From Micromonospora saelicesensis (GTDB lineage: Bacteria; Actinomycetota; Actinomycetes; Mycobacteriales; Micromonosporaceae), in the NCBI RefSeq assembly GCF_900091575.1, contig NZ_FMCR01000010.1, positions 1 through 64,000 of the forward strand: DNA of 64,000 bases, read 5' to 3'. The notes beneath the pieces were generated by a model, which had not been told where the DNA came from, made no database searches, and saw only the letters and a program-made list of their open reading frames with translations. Positions 43,834 to 51,993 of the stretch are shown here, one piece after another. A program made the position numbers and the translations under genes. How positions within the stretch are numbered: position 1 is the first letter of the stretch; every line of letters starts with the position of its first letter.

Positions 43834-44841
43834 ATGGCGCGACCCATCACGCTCTTCACCGGCCAGTGGGCCGATCTTCCGTTCGAGGAGGTCTGCCGGC
43901 TCGCCTCCGAGTGGGGCTACGACGGTCTGGAGATCGCCTGCTGGGGCGACCACTTCGAGGTCGACAAGGCGCTCGCCGACGACTCGTACGTCGAGCGCAA
44001 GCGGGAGACCCTCGCGAAGCACAACCTTGAGGTCTTCACGATCTCCAACCACCTGGTTGGTCAGGCGGTCTGCGACCACCCGATCGACGAGCGGCACCAG
44101 GACATCCTGCCCGGCCGCATCTGGGGCGACGGGGAGCCCGAGGGGGTTCGTCAGCGGGCCGCCGAGGAGATCAAGGACACCGCGCGGGCGGCGGCGAAGC
44201 TCGGGGTGAAGACGGTCGTCGGCTTCACCGGTTCGTCGATCTGGCACACCCTGGCGATGTTCCCGCCGGTGCCGCAGGCGATGATCGAGCGCGGCTACCA
44301 GGACTTCGCCGACCGGTGGAACCCCATCCTCGACGTGTTCGACGAGGTGGGAGTGCGGTTCGCGCACGAGGTGCACCCCAGTGAGATCGCGTACGACTAC
44401 TGGACGACGAAGCGGACGCTGGAGGCGATCGGCAACCGGCCCGCGTTCGGGCTGAACTGGGACCCGTCGCACTTCGTCTGGCAGGAGCTGGACCCGGTGA
44501 ACTTCATCTTCGACTTCGCCGACCGGATCTACCACGTGGACTGCAAGGACGCGAAGGTGCGTACCGGCGATGGCCGGCGTGGCCGGCTCGCCTCGCACCT
44601 GCCCTGGGCCGACCTGCGGCGCGGTTGGGACTTCGTCTCCACCGGTCACGGCGACGTGCCCTGGGAGGACTGCTTCCGCGCGTTGAACGCGATCGGCTAC
44701 ACCGGCCCGATCTCGGTCGAGTGGGAGGACGCCGGAATGGACCGGCTGGTCGGCGCCCCGGAGGCGTTGCAGTTCGTCCGCCGGCTCGCCTTCGACGCAC
44801 CGAGCGCCGCCTTCGACGCGGCGTTCAGCAGCAAGGACTGA
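43834..44841 (+). CDS. Sugar phosphate isomerase/epimerase (xylose-isomerase-like barrel)
   Basis: A 335-aa TIM-barrel protein: RPITLFTGQWADLPFEEVCRLASEWGYDGLEIACWGDHFE, LEVFTISNHLVGQAVCDHPID, GFTGSSIW, FAHEVHPSEIAYDYWTT, LNWDPSHFVWQ, YHVDCKDAKV and ISVEWEDAGMDR. The Glu/Asp/His set expected for divalent metal binding is present. Family members often sit beside Gfo/Idh/MocA dehydrogenases and ThuA proteins and isomerise or cleave keto-sugars, so it may act on the product of the dehydrogenase at 27486. GAGAAGGA precedes the ATG. The preceding 43623-43833 holds no gene. Confidence 0.9.
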   Translation: MARPITLFTGQWADLPFEEVCRLASEWGYDGLEIACWGDHFEVDKALADDSYVERKRETLAKHNLEVFTISNHLVGQAVCDHPIDERHQDILPGRIWGDGEPEGVRQRAAEEIKDTARAAAKLGVKTVVGFTGSSIWHTLAMFPPVPQAMIERGYQDFADRWNPILDVFDEVGVRFAHEVHPSEIAYDYWTTKRTLEAIGNRPAFGLNWDPSHFVWQELDPVNFIFDFADRIYHVDCKDAKVRTGDGRRGRLASHLPWADLRRGWDFVSTGHGDVPWEDCFRALNAIGYTGPISVEWEDAGMDRLVGAPEALQFVRRLAFDAPSAAFDAAFSSKD

Positions 44842-44842
44842 C

Positions 44843-44900
44843 CGCACGTCGGACAGACCACGGGCCGGTCGCCCTGCGGCGACCGGCCCGTCGACGTGCG
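44843..44900. terminator. Bidirectional terminator
   Basis: A 13-bp stem (CGGGCCGGTCGCC 44861-44873, GGCGACCGGCCCG 44878-44890, 4-nt loop) is nested inside outer arms CGCACGTC (44843-44850) and GACGTGCG (44893-44900). It fills the gap between two convergent genes. Confidence 0.8.
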
Positions 44901-44905
44901 GTTGG

Positions 44906-45310
44906 TCAGAGCGTGCTGGCGTTCGTGCCCGAGCCGGACGGCTTGGTGCGGGGGTTCGTGGACGACGGCGACCCGGAGGTCGTGCCGACCGTGCTGGTGC
45001 CCGCCTTCGCGCCCACGGTGGCGGGCGTGCCGGCGAACGCGTCGTCGGCTGCGGTCAGCTCCTGCTTGCCGGTGCTGCCGTTGGTGGTGCCCAGCTTCTC
45101 GCCCAGTTTGGTCTGGCCGAGCTTGTCCTTGCCCTCGCTGTAGAGCTTGTTGGCTTGGGCCTGCGCGACCCCGGCCGCCTCCTGCACGGTCGGGTGGTCG
45201 AGCACCTTGCGGCCCTTGACCACGAGCTCTTCGTACTTTTCCCGGCCGGCACGGGCGCCCAGGACGAATCCCGCAGCCAGCCCGCCAAGAAACATGATCT
45301 TTCCGCGCAT
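44906..45310 (-). CDS. YtxH-like small membrane-anchored protein
   Basis: A 134-aa protein. The N-terminus MRGKIMFLGGLAAGFVLGARAGREKYEEL combines a short hydrophobic anchor with the AGREKYEEL motif of YtxH-type actinobacterial proteins. A helical segment rich in Lys/Glu/Gln follows, and a low-complexity Thr/Ser/Gly/Pro tail. It is probably a cell-envelope protein, perhaps stress-related. GGAG precedes the ATG. The 260 bp between it and the tRNA gene show nothing clear. Confidence 0.75.
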   Translation of the reverse strand: MRGKIMFLGGLAAGFVLGARAGREKYEELVVKGRKVLDHPTVQEAAGVAQAQANKLYSEGKDKLGQTKLGEKLGTTNGSTGKQELTAADDAFAGTPATVGAKAGTSTVGTTSGSPSSTNPRTKPSGSGTNASTL

Positions 45311-45571
45311 GGCGGCTCCTTCCGTACCTGACGCGCCGTCGCCCCGGCGAGTTGCCCCGTCGGAAGGCGACCTGTTCGCGCCTGCGTCCTCTGTCCGCAG
45401 CTAACTACCCATCCTGCTCTCCGCTCAAGCATGCTTGTGCCGGGATGGCGATTTACCCCTATTGTCAATGCGACGGCGGGGAGGCAACCCACTGGACCAC
45501 CACCGGGGGATGTCCTGTACTCTTGTCCCGTCGCACGGCGTCGGGGAGATCCGAAGTCGGGCGGAGCACGA

Positions 45572-45644
45572 TCCCCTGTAGCTCAATTGGCAGAGCAGCC
45601 GGCTGTTAACCGGCAGGTTATTGGTTCGAGTCCAATCGGGGGAG
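45572..45644 (+). tRNA. tRNA-Asn (GTT)
   Basis: A 73-nt cloverleaf: acceptor TCCCCTG pairs with CGGGGGA (one G-T pair), D arm GCTC...GAGC, anticodon stem GCCGG/CCGGC around CTGTTAA (anticodon GTT at 45605-45607) and T arm with GGTTCGAGTCC. The discriminator is G and CCA is not encoded. Confidence 0.95.
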
Positions 45645-45801
45645 CTTTTCCACGTACGCCCGTCAGCCACCGGCCGACGGGCGTTTTCGTGTGTGTGACC
45701 CGGTTTCACCCACCCTGGACCTGCTTGCCCGGCAGGATGGTCGATGTCGACTGAGGCTACCGCTGCGTCGATTGATGCGTCGATCCTTGAGGTGAGTGCG
45801 G

Positions 45802-47919
45802 ATGTCCGGACGAGGCGGCAAGGCCACGCTGATCGCGGTGGCGGTCGTGCTGGCCTGGTTGGTGATCGGCGGCGTTTCCGGCCCGTACGCGGGGCGCCTC
45901 AGCGAGGTCGCCACCAACGACAACGCCGCCTTCCTGCCCACCGACGCCGAGGCGACCCGCGCCCAGGACCTCGCCGGCGAATTCGTCGACCGGCAGACCA
46001 TCCCGGCTCTGGTCGTCTACGAGCGGCCCTCCGGGATCACCGACGCGGACCGGCAACGGGTGAGCGCCGACGCCGCCCGGTTCGCCCAGATCCCCGGCGT
46101 GGTCACCCCACTGCCCCCGCCCATCCCGAGCGACGACGGCCAGGCACTTCAGGTCGTCGTACCGGTGGACGACGCCGAGGGCGAGGAGATCGGCACTGTC
46201 GTCGAGCAACTGCGCGACATCACCGGCGGTGACCGGGACGGCCTCACCGTGGACGTCTCCGGCCCGGCCGGTCTGCTCGCCGACCTGATCGAGGTCTTCT
46301 CCGCCATCGACGGACCACTGCTGCTGGTCACCCTGGTCGTGGTGCTCGTCATCCTGCTGATCGTCTACCGCAGCCCGGTCCTCTGGATCTTCCCGCTGCT
46401 CGCCGCCGGGATGTCGTACGCCCTCGCCTCGGTCTTCGTCTACCTGCTCGCCGACGCGGACGTGGTCAAGCTCAACGGGCAGGCCCAGGGCATCCTCACC
46501 GTGCTGGTCTTCGGCGCCGGCACCGACTACGCGTTGCTGCTGATCGCCCGCTACCGGGAGGAGCTGCACCGGCACGACCGCCCGTGGGACGCCATGAAGA
46601 CCGCCTGGAGGGGCGCCGCGCCGGCCATCATCGCCTCCGGCGGCACTGTCATCGTCAGCCTGCTCTGCCTGCTGCTGTCCAGCCTCAACTCCAACCGGGC
46701 ACTCGGCCCGGTCGCCGCCATCGGCATCGCCGCCACCCTGCTGGTGATGCTCACCTTCCTACCCGCACTGCTGGTGCTCGGTGGACGGTGGGCGTTCTGG
46801 CCCCGACGGCCCCGAGCCGACCAGGCCGACCCGCGGGCCGAACACGGCATCTGGAGCCGGGTCGCCGGCTTCGTGGCCCGGCACGCCCGGCCGATCTGGC
46901 TGACCACCGCCGTCGTGCTGGCCCTGCTGACGCTCGGCCTCACCCAGCTCGGCGCCACCACGCTCGGCCAGTCCGACCTGTTCACCCAGCGCACCGACTC
47001 GGTCGACGGCCAGGAGGTGATCTCCCGGCACTACCCGGCGGGCACCGGCAGCCCGGCCACCATCTTCACCACCGAGCAGACCGCCCGACAGGTCGCCCAG
47101 GTCGCGAAGGACGTGCCCGGGGTCGCCGACGTCCGTCCCCTTCCGACCGGCCCGCAGACCGGCCCGCCCAACCCGAACGCCGCCCCGAAGGTCGTCGACG
47201 GGCGGGTGCAGCTGGAGGCGACCCTGGCCGACCCACCCGACAGCGACGGCGCCGAGCGGACCATCCGCGAGCTGCGGGTGGCCGTACACCAGGTGCCCGG
47301 CGCGGACGCGGTGGTCGGCGGCTTCACCGCGATCAACGTGGACACCTCGGACGCCGCCAAGCGCGACCAGAACGTCATCATCCCGGTGGTGCTGGTGGTC
47401 ATCGCTGTCATCCTGGCCCTGCTGCTGCGCGCGCTGCTCGCCCCGCTGCTGCTGATCGCCACCGTGCTGCTCAGCTTCGCGGCGACCCTCGGGCTCTGCG
47501 CGCTGCTGTTCCGCCACGTCTTCGACTTCCCTGGCGTGGACTCGTCGTTCCCGCTGTTCGCGTTCGTCTTCCTGGTCGCGCTCGGCATCGACTACAACAT
47601 CTTCCTGATGAGCCGCGTCCGCGAGGAGTCGGTCAAGCGCGGCACCCGCGCCGGCGTGCTCGCCGGCCTCGCCGTCACCGGCGGGGTGATCACGTCCGCC
47701 GGCATCGTGCTCGCCGCGACGTTCTCCGCGCTCGCCGTCCTGCCCCTGGTGGTGCTCGTCGAGTTGGGTACGGCGGTCGCGATCGGGGTACTGATCGACA
47801 CCATCATCGTCCGGTCGCTGCTGGTGCCCGCACTCGCGTACGACATCGGGCCGAAGATCTGGTGGCCGGGCCGGTTGTCCCGGGCGAACGGTGAGCGGGA
47901 GGCGCGCGGTGCTGGCTGA
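45802..47919 (+). CDS. MMPL/RND-family transporter
   Basis: A 705-aa membrane protein with the two-fold RND layout: one N-terminal helix, a large external loop (NDNAAFLPTDAEATRA), a five-helix block with GAGTDYALLLIARYREELHR, a second external loop, and a second block with VALGIDYNIFLMSRVREES. The paired GxxTDY and GIDYN motifs carry the proton-relay Asp residues. Such proteins export lipids, siderophores or drugs. ATG 45802 follows TTGAGGTGA. Overlaps the next gene by 11 bp. Confidence 0.92.
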   Translation: MSGRGGKATLIAVAVVLAWLVIGGVSGPYAGRLSEVATNDNAAFLPTDAEATRAQDLAGEFVDRQTIPALVVYERPSGITDADRQRVSADAARFAQIPGVVTPLPPPIPSDDGQALQVVVPVDDAEGEEIGTVVEQLRDITGGDRDGLTVDVSGPAGLLADLIEVFSAIDGPLLLVTLVVVLVILLIVYRSPVLWIFPLLAAGMSYALASVFVYLLADADVVKLNGQAQGILTVLVFGAGTDYALLLIARYREELHRHDRPWDAMKTAWRGAAPAIIASGGTVIVSLLCLLLSSLNSNRALGPVAAIGIAATLLVMLTFLPALLVLGGRWAFWPRRPRADQADPRAEHGIWSRVAGFVARHARPIWLTTAVVLALLTLGLTQLGATTLGQSDLFTQRTDSVDGQEVISRHYPAGTGSPATIFTTEQTARQVAQVAKDVPGVADVRPLPTGPQTGPPNPNAAPKVVDGRVQLEATLADPPDSDGAERTIRELRVAVHQVPGADAVVGGFTAINVDTSDAAKRDQNVIIPVVLVVIAVILALLLRALLAPLLLIATVLLSFAATLGLCALLFRHVFDFPGVDSSFPLFAFVFLVALGIDYNIFLMSRVREESVKRGTRAGVLAGLAVTGGVITSAGIVLAATFSALAVLPLVVLVELGTAVAIGVLIDTIIVRSLLVPALAYDIGPKIWWPGRLSRANGEREARGAG

Positions 47920-49147
47920 AACCGATGTGGTCATCGTCGGCGGCGGCCTGGCCGGTCTCGCCGCCGCCCGCCGGCTGCACCGCGCCGGCGTGCCCTGGCG
48001 GCTGGTGGAGGCCGAGGGCCGGTTCGGCGGTCGGGTCGCCACCGACGTGGTCGACGGTCACCTCATCGACCGGGGCTTCCAGGTGCTCAACACCGCCTAC
48101 CCCCGGCTCGGCACGCTGCTCGACACCGACCAGCTCAACCTTGGGTTCTTCACCTCCGGGGTGCTGGTCCGCAAGGGCGACAAGCTGCTGCGGCTGGTCA
48201 ACCCGCTGCGCGAACCGACCGGTGGGCCCGGCACCGCGCTCGCCGGGGTCGGCTCCCTGCTCGACCGGCTGCGCTTCGCCGCCCTCGCCACCGGCTGCGC
48301 CACCCTCCCCGCGTCCCGGCTGCTCGCCGCGCCTGAAGCCACAACCGAGACGGCGCTGCGCCGCGCCGGCCTCTCCGACGCCATCATCGAGGAGCTGCTG
48401 CGACCGTTCCTGTCCGGTGTGTTCATCGAGCGGGAACTCTCCACCTCCAGTCACGTGCTGGCGATGGTGCTGCGCTCCTTCGCCCGCGGCCGGATCGGCC
48501 TGCCCGCCGAGGGCATGGCCGCGCTGCCCCGGGCCATCGCCGCGCCGCTGCCCGCCGACCTGCTCGACCTGGACACTCCCGTCGCGGAGGTCACCCCGGG
48601 CCGGGTCCGCACCCAGGCCGGCGACATCCGCTGCCGGGCCGTCGTGGTCGCCGTCGACCCGCCCGCCGCGTCCGCGCTGCTGCCGGCCCTGGCGACGGTA
48701 CGCATGCACAGCTACACCACCTACTACCACAGCGCTCCCGAGCCGCCGCTCACCGAGCCGATCCTGCTGGTCGACGGCGACCGACGCGAACTCGTCGCCA
48801 ACACTGTGGTGCTCAGCAACGCCGCCGCGACGTACGCGCCGGCCGGACGGCACCTCATCGCCACCTCGGTGGTCGGCCCGACGGCCCCACCCGAGCCGAC
48901 CATCCGGGCCGAGTTGACCCGGCTGTACGGCCGCTCCACCGCGGACTGGACCCACCTCACCACAGTGGCCATCCCCGAGGCGCTGCCCGCCGCACCGCCG
49001 CCGCAGGGACGGCTGCGCAAGCCGGTGGCGCTGGGGGAGGGCCTGTTCGTGGCCGGTGACCACCGGGACAGCCCATCGATCCAGGGTGCTCTCACCAGCG
49101 GCTGGCGCGCCGCCGGCGCTGTGCTGGACGAGCTGCGCGCCGGCTGA
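47909..49147 (+). CDS. FAD-dependent amine-oxidase/phytoene-desaturase-like oxidoreductase
   Basis: A 412-aa flavoprotein. It starts VVIVGGGLAGLAAARRLHRAG (dinucleotide-binding loop), with GRFGGRVATD and the C-terminal FAD contact EGLFVAGDHRDSPSIQGALTSGWRAA. It belongs to the NAD(P)-binding, protoporphyrinogen-oxidase or phytoene-desaturase-like group; the substrate is unknown. GTG 47909 is chosen since GGGAGG lies 6 nt upstream. Coupled to the MMPL gene, which may export its product. Confidence 0.9.
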   Translation: MLAETDVVIVGGGLAGLAAARRLHRAGVPWRLVEAEGRFGGRVATDVVDGHLIDRGFQVLNTAYPRLGTLLDTDQLNLGFFTSGVLVRKGDKLLRLVNPLREPTGGPGTALAGVGSLLDRLRFAALATGCATLPASRLLAAPEATTETALRRAGLSDAIIEELLRPFLSGVFIERELSTSSHVLAMVLRSFARGRIGLPAEGMAALPRAIAAPLPADLLDLDTPVAEVTPGRVRTQAGDIRCRAVVVAVDPPAASALLPALATVRMHSYTTYYHSAPEPPLTEPILLVDGDRRELVANTVVLSNAAATYAPAGRHLIATSVVGPTAPPEPTIRAELTRLYGRSTADWTHLTTVAIPEALPAAPPPQGRLRKPVALGEGLFVAGDHRDSPSIQGALTSGWRAAGAVLDELRAG

Positions 49148-49190
49148 ACCGCGCCGCGAATGAGGGCACCGCAGCCGTAGTTGATCACCT

Positions 49191-50150
49191 ATGATCGCCG
49201 CCATGCCCGCCCCCCTACCGGCCCCCACCTTCGACGCCGGTGCCGCGTACCCCGAGGTCGAGGACCTGCGTAAGGCGCTCGATGCCGCCGACTGGCCCGC
49301 CGTCCGCGCGATGGTCGCCGACCGCGACCCGGACGGCCGGACGCTGCTGGCCCGGGTCGTCGGCGATCAGGTCGGGATCGAGGCGTTCCTCCAGCGGGCG
49401 TACGACGACAACCCCGAGGACCCACATGCCGGCCTGCTGCTCGGCGCCTGGCTGATTCGCGCCGGCTGGCGGGTCCGCAGCTCCTACCGCGCGCAGCACG
49501 TCAGCCGGTCCCAGTTCGCCAAGTTCCACGAACACCTGCGCCGCTCCGAGCAGGTGCTCATCGACGTCACCGCCCGGCACGCGGACGACGCGGCCGCCTG
49601 GACCCAACGGATCACCAACAACCGTGGCCTCGAACTGGGGCAGGCCGAAGCGCGCCGCCGCTACGACCGCCTCGCGCAGCACCACCCGCACCACGCGCCC
49701 GCGCAGTCGAGCCTGCTCCAACAGTTCTGCCCCAAGTGGAGCGGCAACTGGGACCGCGCGTTCGGCTTCGCCAGGGAGTGCGCCCAGGCCGCCCCGGACG
49801 GCGCGCTCAACGCGGTAGTGATCGCCGAGGCGCACCTCGAACGCTGGCTGGAGTTCGACACCGAACGGGAGCGTGCCGCGTACCTGCGCGACCCGGCGGT
49901 GGTGGACGAGGTCATGCAGGCCGGGCAGCGGTCAGTGCTGCACCCGGACTTCGTCGACCGGCCCGGCTGGGTCTCAGTTCGCTCGGCGTTCGCGCTGATC
50001 TTCAGCCTGACCGAGCAGTGGACCGCCGCCGCCAGTCAGTTCACCGCCCTCGGCAACCGGGGCACCGAATACCCCTGGGACTACGTCGACGGGGCCGCAG
50101 GCTTCACGAAGTTCCGCGCCAAGGCGTACGCGAAGGGCGGCCAGTCATGA
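49191..50150 (+). CDS. Conserved hypothetical protein paired with the M16-like gene
   Basis: A 319-aa soluble, helix-rich protein without signal peptide or membrane segments. The middle region (YDDNPEDPHAGLLLGAWLIRAGWRVRSS, HADDAAAWTQRITNNRGLELGQAEARRRYDRLAQHHPHHAPAQ) suggests TPR-like helical repeats, similar to DUF4034-type proteins. I cannot assign a reaction. ATG 49191 or ATG 49203 could be the start. ATGA overlap with the next gene implies the two proteins work together. Confidence 0.8.
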   Translation: MIAAMPAPLPAPTFDAGAAYPEVEDLRKALDAADWPAVRAMVADRDPDGRTLLARVVGDQVGIEAFLQRAYDDNPEDPHAGLLLGAWLIRAGWRVRSSYRAQHVSRSQFAKFHEHLRRSEQVLIDVTARHADDAAAWTQRITNNRGLELGQAEARRRYDRLAQHHPHHAPAQSSLLQQFCPKWSGNWDRAFGFARECAQAAPDGALNAVVIAEAHLERWLEFDTERERAAYLRDPAVVDEVMQAGQRSVLHPDFVDRPGWVSVRSAFALIFSLTEQWTAAASQFTALGNRGTEYPWDYVDGAAGFTKFRAKAYAKGGQS

Positions 50151-51838
50151 TCCAGCACCTGGACGTGGACGGGGTTCCCACGCTGCTCGCCGCCACCGGC
50201 GGGCCGATGCGCGCGGGGCTGACCTTCCGGGTCGGCACCGCCGACGAGACGCTCGTCCGCTCCGGCATCACCCACCTCATCGAGCACCTCGCGCTCGCGC
50301 CGCTCGGCCTGGCCGACTACCACGTCAACGGGGCGACCGCCCAGGCGTTCACCACGTTCCACACCCAGGGCTCCGAAGCGGACATCGCGACCTTCCTCAC
50401 CGCTGTCTGCGGGAACCTCTCCGACCTGCCGGTAGCCAGGCTGGACGTCGAGAAGGAGATCCTGCGGACCGAGTGGAGCAGTCGGGGCGCCGCCGCGGTC
50501 GACAGCATCCCGCTGTGGCGACACGGTGCCCGCGACTACGGGCTGATCAGCTACCCCGAGTGGGGCCTGGGCGCGCTCACCGCCGACGACCTGCGCGAGT
50601 GGACCGCCCGGTGGTTCACCCGGGAGAACGCGGTGCTCTGGATCGCCGGCGACCGGGTGCCCGCCGAACTGCGGTTGGCTCTGCCCGCCGGGACCCGCCA
50701 GCCCGCACCGACGGCGTCGTCGGCGCTGCCGCAGACGCCCGCGTACTTCGTGAGCGGCTCCCGGGCCATCGTGCTCGACTCGGTGGTGCGCCGCCGCGCC
50801 GCCGCCAGTGTCTTCAGCGCAGTGCTGGAGCGGGAGCTGTACCGCTCGCTGCGCCAGGAGGCCGGCCTTTCCTACACCACCACCACGGGGTACGAGCCGC
50901 GCGGCGACGGTTACGCAATGCTGCGGGCACTCGCCGACGCGCTGCCGGAGAAGCAGGACGCCGTGCTCGGCGGCTTCATCGACGTGTTGGCCAAGATGCG
51001 AGTCGGGCGCATCGAGCAGGCGGACCTGGACGCCACCATCGCCAAGCGGGAAGACTTCCTCGGCATCGCCGAGGTGGACGCGGCCCGGCTGCCGTCGTAC
51101 GCCCTCAACGTCCTGACCGGAGAGCCGAACCTCAGCGTCGACGAGCACCGGGCCGAACTCAAGGCCGTCGACCTCGCCGACCTGCACGAGGTGGCTGGGG
51201 AGATGATCGCGTCGGCGCTGCTGATGGTGCCCGGCGGACTCACCGCCGACTGGGCCGGCTTCGCCGCCGCACCCACTCACTCGGCCGAGATCCTGCAGGG
51301 CACCACCTACTCGTCAAAGGAAGGGAACGCCGCGCTGCGCGTCGGCGTGGACGGGGTGACCCTCCTTCAGACCGGCGACCCGCTGACCGTCCGGTACGAC
51401 GACTGCGCCGCCATGCTGGTCTGGCCGGACGGCGCCCGGCAGCTCATCGGCTCGGACGCCATCGCGCTGCACATCGAGCCCACCCTGTTCAACCTGCACC
51501 CGGGGGCCATCCCCGCCATCGACGCCAAGGTGCCCGGCGACCGGCAGATCCCCATGCCGGCCCGTGCCCCAGACGCGATCCCACAGCCACAGGCCCCCGT
51601 ACGGCAGCCCACGGCCTCCGCAACCAGCACCTGGTGGGAACTCCCCGCGATGGTGCTCAGCGGAATGGGCGTCCTCGTGGTCGGCGCACTGAGCGTGCTG
51701 CTGACCCTCGCCATGCTCCTCACCGAGACCAAACCGGGCGAAGAACCACTCTGGGGCGGCGTCGTGGTGCTCTGGCTGCTCACTGTTATTCTCACGTTGC
51801 CCATCGTGAAGCTGCGGCGACGGCGGCGGAGTCGATGA
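50147..51838 (+). CDS. M16-family peptidase-like membrane protein
   Basis: A 563-aa protein. The N-terminal half is an M16 (pitrilysin-like) domain with the inverted zinc motif HLIEH at 43-47 and a helix VEKEILRTE (about 101-109) in the region of the third ligand, though spacing is shorter than the usual 70-odd residues. A second M16-like half follows (LYRSLRQEAGLSYTTTTGY). Then come a beta-rich segment (about 390-465: RVGVDGVTLLQTGDPLTVRYDD) and two C-terminal transmembrane helices ending in RRRRRSR. Unusual architecture: a tail-anchored M16 protein. Confidence 0.8.
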   Translation: MIQHLDVDGVPTLLAATGGPMRAGLTFRVGTADETLVRSGITHLIEHLALAPLGLADYHVNGATAQAFTTFHTQGSEADIATFLTAVCGNLSDLPVARLDVEKEILRTEWSSRGAAAVDSIPLWRHGARDYGLISYPEWGLGALTADDLREWTARWFTRENAVLWIAGDRVPAELRLALPAGTRQPAPTASSALPQTPAYFVSGSRAIVLDSVVRRRAAASVFSAVLERELYRSLRQEAGLSYTTTTGYEPRGDGYAMLRALADALPEKQDAVLGGFIDVLAKMRVGRIEQADLDATIAKREDFLGIAEVDAARLPSYALNVLTGEPNLSVDEHRAELKAVDLADLHEVAGEMIASALLMVPGGLTADWAGFAAAPTHSAEILQGTTYSSKEGNAALRVGVDGVTLLQTGDPLTVRYDDCAAMLVWPDGARQLIGSDAIALHIEPTLFNLHPGAIPAIDAKVPGDRQIPMPARAPDAIPQPQAPVRQPTASATSTWWELPAMVLSGMGVLVVGALSVLLTLAMLLTETKPGEEPLWGGVVVLWLLTVILTLPIVKLRRRRRSR

Positions 51839-51901
51839 GGTGGGGCTGGATCGCTGCTGGCCCGTGATCCACCGGGCGGGATAAGATCCGGCGCGGTGTT
51901 C

Positions 51902-51978
51902 GGGGCGGTAGCTCAGCCGGTTAGAGCAGGGGACTCATAATCCCTCGGTCGCGGGTTCGAGTCCCGCCCGCCCCACCA
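51902..51978 (+). tRNA. tRNA-Met (CAT anticodon)
   Basis: Acceptor GGGGCGG pairs with CCGCCCC; the D arm has GCTCAGCCGGTTAGAGC, the anticodon loop CTCATAA carries CAT (51936-51938), and the T arm has GGGTTCGAGTCCC. Discriminator A and an encoded CCA (51976-51978). The acceptor is not of initiator type. CAT could also belong to a lysidine-modified tRNA-Ile. The GTPase gene starts 15 bp after the CCA. Confidence 0.92.
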
Positions 51979-51993
51979 GGCACACAAGAACGG

